This document shows positions 6,083-10,673 of a stretch of 10,673 nucleotides of DNA, in pieces. The stretch is from Prosthecobacter debontii (lineage in GTDB: Bacteria > Verrucomicrobiota > Verrucomicrobiia > Verrucomicrobiales > Akkermansiaceae). The first letter of the stretch is position 1. Every line of letters starts with the position of its first letter. Below the pieces are notes generated by a model, which saw only the letters and a program-made list of their open reading frames with translations, made no database searches and had not been told where the DNA came from. The stretch lies in NCBI GenBank assembly GCA_945885485.1, contig CAMCYT010000076.1, positions 1 through 10,673 of the forward strand, in the 5' to 3' direction. The position numbers were made by a program, and so were the translations under genes.

Positions 6083-7249
6083 CTATTTCGATGGCGGGAT
6101 TTCAGCAATTTCTTTTCCGCCGAGGCCTAGGAATTCCCAACAGATAAAGCGTTTGAGTTGGAGCTGAGGTTTTTTGGGATCGTCAGCCCAGGTAAGTTCG
6201 ATGGTGGCGGAGTATTTCGCTGGGCCAGAACTGCGGACGCTATCCAGAAGTAGACTATCGAGTTCTTGCCTAGCGCGTGATTTCGGATCGGGAGTAATTT
6301 GGACGGAGTCAGTTTGATGGGCTGGATCCGAGAATAGGTAACCAGGAGTTTTGGTGGTTGAGTCTTTAGTGACAATCACACGGAACACTTCGGATTTTCC
6401 TGCGATTGGAGTTTTGATGAAATTGCTGAATGTGCGGTATTTGGTTTGAGTAAATACCTCCCAATCGAGTTTCACGCCTTGTTCGGTTTCTTTTAGGAAT
6501 GCGAGGATTCTGATTTGCTGAGCAGTTGTGTTAGGAGTCGCTTGATTGTAGTTCAGTAGGATGAAGCCTTTTTTACTTTCGTTCTCAGGAAGTGTCACCA
6601 TGGAAAATGCGCTAGCTAGGATGTCGCCTTCGTTAATGGTATTTCCTTTGTAAAAAGCTTCTATTTTTGGACGAAGCTGTTCGGCGTTGTGAACGTAATT
6701 TAATTTTTCATCCAAGCTGGTAGAAGTGAGATATTTCTCGAGCGTGAGATTGACGATCGGTTTAGGAGGTTGATTGACGCTTGGTTTGGTGGGTTGCTTG
6801 CCTACTCCAGTTCCAGTGGAATCATTTTTGGGTTTCAGCATGCCAATCACAAAATATGCTCCGCCTCCCAGTCCACCTAGAATCAGAAGAAATACGAAAA
6901 TGAGAACAACAGGATTGGATTTCTTTTTTGATTTGATCGGTTTTTCAGCCTCCTTTTGTTTCAGTTCCTCTGGCTCTTCGCAGGTCGGAGGAGGAGCGGG
7001 AGCGGGAGCGGGAGCGGGAGCAAGAACAGGAACAGGAACAGGAACTGCAAGTGATGGTGTTTCCAGAATCGGTTCGAGATCTACGTCGATGACTGTCGTG
7101 TTAATGGCAGTATCTGGCGAAGTGATTGTGGTTTGGCAGTGTGGGCAAGGTCCTGTGGTGGGAGGGAGATTGAATGGGATGACGATGCGTCCATTACATT
7201 TTGGGCAATGGAAGGCGAATTCTTGGGAGTTTTGAGAAGATTCAGACAT
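6083..7249 (-). CDS. Zinc-ribbon, single-pass membrane protein of unknown function
   Basis: I do not recognise a named family over the full 388 residues. The N-terminus is a four-cysteine zinc ribbon, CPKC (15-18) and CPHC (35-38), of the kind found at the front of many uncharacterised bacterial proteins. A disordered Pro-Val/Pro-Ala linker (69-88) and a charged Lys/Glu stretch (91-112) lead to one membrane helix (about 113-138, Leu/Ile then Gly-rich). Residues from about 139 to 388 form a soluble domain with a Pro/Thr-rich beginning. Lysines just before the helix suggest that the ribbon is cytoplasmic and the large domain extracytoplasmic. The last part (…ATIELTWADDPKKPQLQLKRFICWEF) looks like beta-strands; no catalytic motif is evident. 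The gene is promoter-proximal to mnmE with an 18-base gap. There is no Shine-Dalgarno, and GC is lower than in mnmE. Confidence 0.85.
   Translation of the reverse strand: MSESSQNSQEFAFHCPKCNGRIVIPFNLPPTTGPCPHCQTTITSPDTAINTTVIDVDLEPILETPSLAVPVPVPVLAPAPAPAPAPPPTCEEPEELKQKEAEKPIKSKKKSNPVVLIFVFLLILGGLGGGAYFVIGMLKPKNDSTGTGVGKQPTKPSVNQPPKPIVNLTLEKYLTSTSLDEKLNYVHNAEQLRPKIEAFYKGNTINEGDILASAFSMVTLPENESKKGFILLNYNQATPNTTAQQIRILAFLKETEQGVKLDWEVFTQTKYRTFSNFIKTPIAGKSEVFRVIVTKDSTTKTPGYLFSDPAHQTDSVQITPDPKSRARQELDSLLLDSVRSSGPAKYSATIELTWADDPKKPQLQLKRFICWEFLGLGGKEIAEIPPSK
6993..7046. repeat. Hexamer tandem repeat coding Pro-Ala/Pro-Val dipeptides
   Basis: Nine 6-base units lie inside the zinc-ribbon gene: GGAGCG four times, GGAGCA, AGAACA, GGAACA twice, then GGAACT. 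On the minus strand they encode Val-Pro and Ala-Pro dipeptides in the linker between zinc ribbon and membrane helix. Gains or losses of a unit keep the frame, so linker length can drift by two residues at a time. Confidence 0.85.
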
Positions 7250-7270
7250 GGTCAGGGCTGAGGAAGCAGG

Positions 7271-7298
7271 AATGTAGACAAGAGGTATAAGTTGTCAA
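7271..7298 (-). promoter_or_regulatory. Promoter for the zinc-ribbon gene and mnmE
   Basis: On the minus strand a perfect TTGACA (7293-7298) is followed after 16 bases by TACATT (7271-7276; 4 of 6 against TATAAT). Transcription would begin about 15 bases before the ATG at 7249. The -35 box lies within the small palindrome GTTGTCAAC (7291-7299). It is the best sigma-70-type match in the window and fits the divergent gene arrangement. Confidence 0.5.
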
Positions 7299-7348
7299 CG
7301 AAGCTGCTGGTTAAGTTTGAAGAAATAAAGGGGGTGTGGTCTTCTGCC

Positions 7349-7377
7349 TTGCGCCCGCTGAATGTGAGGTCTAGCCT
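7349..7377 (+). promoter_or_regulatory. Weak candidate cimA promoter
   Basis: TTGCGC (7349-7354) and TAGCCT (7372-7377) are 17 bases apart, and the second box ends 20 bases before the cimA ATG. Each matches only 3 of 6 consensus bases, so this rests mostly on position. The rest of the 148-base divergent gap shows no riboswitch, T-box or leader-peptide attenuator that I can identify. Confidence 0.22.
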
Positions 7378-7397
7378 GCGCGCCCCGCAGTAGCTAT

Positions 7398-8969
7398 ATG
7401 AAATCTGTTTACATCTACGACACGACTTTGCGCGATGGAACCCAAGGTGAGGGCTTCCAGCTTTCCGGATTGGATAAACTTCGTATTGCCAGGCATTTGG
7501 ATCATTTTGGCGTGGACTATATCGAAGGCGGTTGGCCGGGCTCTAATCCTAAAGATGTCGAGTTTTTCCAAGAGGCTAAGAAGTTGGATTTGAAGCATGC
7601 GAAGCTTGCGGCGTTTGGATCGACCCGACGCGCGAATGTCAAAGTGGAGGACGATGCGCAGGTGAGGTTGTTGATTGAGGCAGAAACGCCTGTGGTCACG
7701 ATTTTTGGAAAGAGCTGGGAGATGCAAGTCACGGAAATTTTGCGGACCACCGTTGACGAGAACCAAGCGATGATTCGCGAAACGGTTGCGTATCTCGTGA
7801 AAAACGGTCGTGAGGTGATCTACGATGCGGAGCACTTTTTTGATGGATACAAAGATTCTCCAGCACACGCGCTGGCAACCTTGAAAGCTGCGGCTGATGG
7901 TGGTGCGGCTTGTTTGGTTTTGTGTGATACGAACGGCGGAACCTTGCCAAAAGAGGTCATGGAAATTTGCGCAGCGGTTCGCGCGCATTTGCCGGGAACT
8001 CCGATTGGGATTCACACGCACAATGACTGCGAACTTGCGGTGGCGAATGCTATTGCAGCGGTGGATGCTGGCGCAATCCAAGTGCAAGGCACGATCAATG
8101 GTTACGGTGAGCGCACGGGAAATTGTAATCTCACATCGGTCATTCCTATCCTTCAGTTAAAAATGGGAATCGAGGTCGTGCCGCGTTTGGAAGAATTGCG
8201 TGATCTGTCATTCTTCGTAGATGACGTATCGAATAATCCCCATTTCGTCAGAGCTCCGTTTGTGGGTCGGACCGCCTTCGCGCACAAAGGTGGGATGCAC
8301 GTGAATGCTGTGCAGAAACTCGCGCGCAGCTATGAGCACATCGTTCCGGCGAGTGTGGGGAATGAGCAAACCATTCTCGTTTCCGAACTCAGCGGCCAAT
8401 CGAACATTCTTCTTAAAGCCGAGCAGATGGGCATGCCGATTGAAAAAGGCGCGCCGGAAGCGGCGACGATTCTTGCCAAGGTGAAAGAACTCGAGCACGA
8501 AGGATATTCCTTTGAAGCGGCGGGTGGATCGCTTGAATTGCTAATTCGCCGCGAGCTAGGGAAATATCAGAAGCCTTTCCAAGCCAACGAGTATCATGTC
8601 AGTTTCCGTCAGTATCGCGATGGTCATGCACCTGTTTGCGAGGCGACGGTGAAACTCAGCGTGAACGGTGAAATAGAGCTGACTGTGGCAGAGGGCAACG
8701 GCGTGGTGAACGCGCTCGATCTAGCCTTGCGCAAAGCCTTGATGCCATTTTATCCAGAAATCGCAGAAGTTTCTTTGATCGATTACAAAGTTCGTATCCT
8801 CGACAGCCAAGACACCACCGCTGCAAAAACCCGCGTGCTCATTGTTTCTTCCCACGGGGACAAAACCTGGGGCACTGTCGGCGTTTCCGGCAGCGTGATT
8901 GAGGCAAGCTGGATTGCGTTGGTGGATGGAATTGATTTATTTCTCCAACGGAGGCTGAAGGCGATTTGA
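7398..8969 (+). CDS. cimA: (R)-citramalate synthase
   Basis: Condenses pyruvate and acetyl-CoA to (R)-citramalate, the first step of the threonine-independent route to 2-oxobutyrate and isoleucine. The protein has 523 residues, the usual length for the longer citramalate-synthase group of the isopropylmalate/homocitrate synthase family. The TIM-barrel begins YIYDTTLRDGTQGEGFQ, with catalytic-site Arg12 and Asp13, followed by the citramalate-type YIEGGWPGSNPKD. The metal-binding HTHND is at 206-210, the NGYGERTGN signature at 234-242, and HKGGMH (296-301) lies in the linker region. Residues from about 395 form the C-terminal LeuA-type dimerisation/regulatory domain, where the end-product amino acid normally binds. 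IEGGWPGSNPKD and the overall pattern favour citramalate over 2-isopropylmalate synthase. No Shine-Dalgarno precedes the ATG. The gene diverges from the zinc-ribbon gene; no terminator is visible before the next gene, 55 bases on. Confidence 0.95.
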   Translation: MKSVYIYDTTLRDGTQGEGFQLSGLDKLRIARHLDHFGVDYIEGGWPGSNPKDVEFFQEAKKLDLKHAKLAAFGSTRRANVKVEDDAQVRLLIEAETPVVTIFGKSWEMQVTEILRTTVDENQAMIRETVAYLVKNGREVIYDAEHFFDGYKDSPAHALATLKAAADGGAACLVLCDTNGGTLPKEVMEICAAVRAHLPGTPIGIHTHNDCELAVANAIAAVDAGAIQVQGTINGYGERTGNCNLTSVIPILQLKMGIEVVPRLEELRDLSFFVDDVSNNPHFVRAPFVGRTAFAHKGGMHVNAVQKLARSYEHIVPASVGNEQTILVSELSGQSNILLKAEQMGMPIEKGAPEAATILAKVKELEHEGYSFEAAGGSLELLIRRELGKYQKPFQANEYHVSFRQYRDGHAPVCEATVKLSVNGEIELTVAEGNGVVNALDLALRKALMPFYPEIAEVSLIDYKVRILDSQDTTAAKTRVLIVSSHGDKTWGTVGVSGSVIEASWIALVDGIDLFLQRRLKAI

Positions 8970-9011
8970 AATTTTTCTGCAATTCATGAAATAGCTGCAA
9001 GATCCCCAGAG

Positions 9012-9017
9012 TAAAAT
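9012..9017 (+). promoter_or_regulatory. Candidate -10 box for the DUF4407 gene
   Basis: TAAAAT (5 of 6 against TATAAT) ends 7 bases before the ATG at 9025, where a start of transcription would give a leaderless mRNA. I find no convincing -35 box 16-18 bases upstream, and the gene could equally be read through from cimA across the 55-base gap. Confidence 0.2.
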
Positions 9018-9024
9018 TACTGAT

Positions 9025-10673
9025 ATGTTTTCCATCAAACGCGCGTTCTTCTGGTTATCTGGAGCAGGAACTGAAACCCTTGAACGATGCCCTAATTGGG
9101 AACAACGTAAGTATGTCGCCTTCGGCGCTACCGTTTTGGTGCCGTGCGCGTTCGCCTTTATCGCCTGTGCTTATGCGCTCTCGACGATCTCAAATGACCC
9201 GAAAGTGATATATCCTGTGGCTGGAGTTTGGGCATTCATCATTCTCACGATCGACCGCGCTTTGCTTGCGGGATACCGACCTTACCTTTCTATTTTCCGT
9301 AAACTCTCGCAGTTTTCCCTGCGTTTGGTTGTCGCGGTGCTAATGGGTATCACAATCGCTCACCCGCTCGTCCTGCTACTTTTCCGCGATACGATTTCAT
9401 CGGTGATCGAAAAAGATCGTGGGGCGGAAATTGAGATCGTGCGTTCAGGTTTTGATGGCGAAAAAGTAAAAGTCCGCTCACGTATCACTACGATAGAAAC
9501 TGGACTCACCGCTCACCGCGAGCGTTGGAACGAATCTTTCCAAGCGAAGTTTATCCTTCAGGAAAATCAAGATGCAGGGTCGGCCATCGCCGGTTTGACA
9601 TCTGCACAACAAACCGAGCTCAAAACTGCGACGGATGAAGCCACGGTGCCTTTCACTTCGCGGCTTACAGCGATTGATCAACAGATCGCCGAAATTAACC
9701 CACAATACGCTACGCTCCAAGCTGAGCTGACCTTTTGGCAGTCGGAGTTCGAACGTGAGCTCAGTGGTGAGCGATCCGGGCTTTCAGGTGAAGGTCCACG
9801 GGCACGTTCGATACGAGCGGATCATCTTGAACCGCGCCGCGAGGAGACCAAGCGCTTGGGTGGATTGCTCGAGCATCTAACAGCAGAGAAAGCATCGCTA
9901 CAAACCCAAGCCCGCCAAGCAGAGGCGAATGCGATTGCCTTATTTGAAACACGTCTTGCGGAAATCGCGCTTGCGAACCAAGCGGAGACCGAGCGTGTGT
10001 CATCGCTCAAGAAGAAAGTGGAGCAAGATCAAGCTGAGCAATTTGTCGGACAACAAAACTCGCTTCGTGATACAATCAAGAAGCAGATCGATTCCCAGCT
10101 CGTCGAACTCGAAAGCACACAGGGAGAACTGGAGGCGGTGGTGAAAGAGGAATCGGATCGTCTTGCCGCCATGCGCGCTGAACCGCGAAAAGACATCCTC
10201 ACGCAGACACTTGCGCTGCATGAACTTTTCCTAGCGGGTAACGAGGGCGGTCAATTTGCTTTCTACACCTACATTGTTTTGACCCTGTTATTCATGTTGG
10301 TGGATACGATTCCACTCATCGTGAAATTTTTTACCAAACCGGGTCCATACGATACCTTGGTGGATCGCGATGAAATCACTTTTGACTCCGAGCACAAAGC
10401 CTTCCGTCAGACTCGGGGGCGTTACATGGAGCAACTGACTTCCGGAAACCTCATTGCGGTGACACGTAATCCTAAACTCGAACACGCATTAGTCGATGGA
10501 GTGGAGCACACCCGTGCGGCGCGTGAGTTTCTTGATTCGCTCATCGAGATGGAGCGCTCATTTGCAGAGAAAATGCGTTTGGAAGAAGAGCACATCAAGC
10601 ATAACGAAACCGATAAGCGCGCGGCGTTGGAGAATATCAAAAAACGTTTCTATGATGATCTGAATCATCGGAT
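9025..10673 (+). CDS. DUF4407 membrane protein with long coiled coil (3' end outside window)
   Basis: The first 549 residues are visible and the frame is open to the right edge. The N-terminus fits DUF4407: FFWLSGAGTETLERCPNWEQRKY (8-30), then membrane helices at about 31-53, 61-82 (containing the family-like TIDR, 75-78) and 99-120. Residues 121-410 are a long, charged Gln/Glu/Lys/Arg-rich coiled coil. A fourth helix (413-436) returns the chain, followed by a cytoplasmic tail from 437 that again looks helical and charged to the window end. With an even number of crossings, the coiled coil should lie outside the cytoplasm and both ends inside. No enzymatic motif is visible and the family has no agreed function. 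The tail of more than 110 residues seems long for this family. The start is the first ATG in this frame after cimA, without a Shine-Dalgarno. Confidence 0.85.
   Translation, partial: MFSIKRAFFWLSGAGTETLERCPNWEQRKYVAFGATVLVPCAFAFIACAYALSTISNDPKVIYPVAGVWAFIILTIDRALLAGYRPYLSIFRKLSQFSLRLVVAVLMGITIAHPLVLLLFRDTISSVIEKDRGAEIEIVRSGFDGEKVKVRSRITTIETGLTAHRERWNESFQAKFILQENQDAGSAIAGLTSAQQTELKTATDEATVPFTSRLTAIDQQIAEINPQYATLQAELTFWQSEFERELSGERSGLSGEGPRARSIRADHLEPRREETKRLGGLLEHLTAEKASLQTQARQAEANAIALFETRLAEIALANQAETERVSSLKKKVEQDQAEQFVGQQNSLRDTIKKQIDSQLVELESTQGELEAVVKEESDRLAAMRAEPRKDILTQTLALHELFLAGNEGGQFAFYTYIVLTLLFMLVDTIPLIVKFFTKPGPYDTLVDRDEITFDSEHKAFRQTRGRYMEQLTSGNLIAVTRNPKLEHALVDGVEHTRAAREFLDSLIEMERSFAEKMRLEEEHIKHNETDKRAALENIKKRFYDDLNHR

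Noticed and set aside
7371..8087. 238-residue minus-strand open frame opposite cimA
   Set aside because: It is antisense to an intact cimA with all catalytic motifs; the translated protein has no recognisable features.
8970..9024. Possible terminator or regulator between cimA and the DUF4407 gene
   Set aside because: It contains only a short direct repeat of CTGCAA; no stem-loop with a T-tract is present.

Overview
The window carries six protein-coding genes and no RNA genes, transposase genes or CRISPR array. Four genes are on the minus strand, running leftwards from about 7250 to the left edge: a zinc-ribbon membrane protein of unknown function, mnmE (tRNA wobble-uridine modification GTPase), pyc (single-chain pyruvate carboxylase), and an exported glucose/sorbosone-dehydrogenase-like protein cut by the left edge. 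Two genes are on the plus strand: cimA (citramalate synthase) and a DUF4407 membrane coiled-coil protein cut by the right edge. The two groups diverge from a 148-base intergenic region (7250-7397).

The gene content looks like a free-living Gram-negative-type bacterium. My best guess is the PVC group, probably Verrucomicrobiota, judged from the style of the sugar-dehydrogenase protein, the zinc-ribbon plus Pro/Ala-rich linker protein and the repeat types. This is an impression, not a proof. None of the six starts has a recognisable Shine-Dalgarno sequence. GC content is uneven: the pyc and mnmE reading frames are visibly GC-richer than the dehydrogenase and zinc-ribbon genes.

The zinc-ribbon gene and mnmE are 18 bases apart and are probably co-transcribed from a good promoter at 7271-7298. 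The pyc gene follows mnmE after 97 bases and may have its own promoter inside a run of AT-rich heptamers. CimA condenses pyruvate with acetyl-CoA for isoleucine synthesis, and Pyc carboxylates pyruvate to oxaloacetate, so two genes here draw on the same pyruvate pool, although they lie on opposite strands.

The most unusual content is repeat DNA in and around pyc. A palindrome preceded by GTAG, the hallmark of REP elements mobilised by RAYT transposases, lies in frame in the variable linker between the biotin-carboxylase and carboxyltransferase parts of Pyc. A second GTAG palindrome lies in the intergenic region after pyc. A run of degenerate GRRATTG heptamers is read through as protein near Pyc residues 972-984, and a different heptamer run (AAACTTT-like) sits directly upstream of the pyc start. 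I see no clear new multi-gene system; the best leads are these in-gene repeats and the two uncharacterised membrane proteins.
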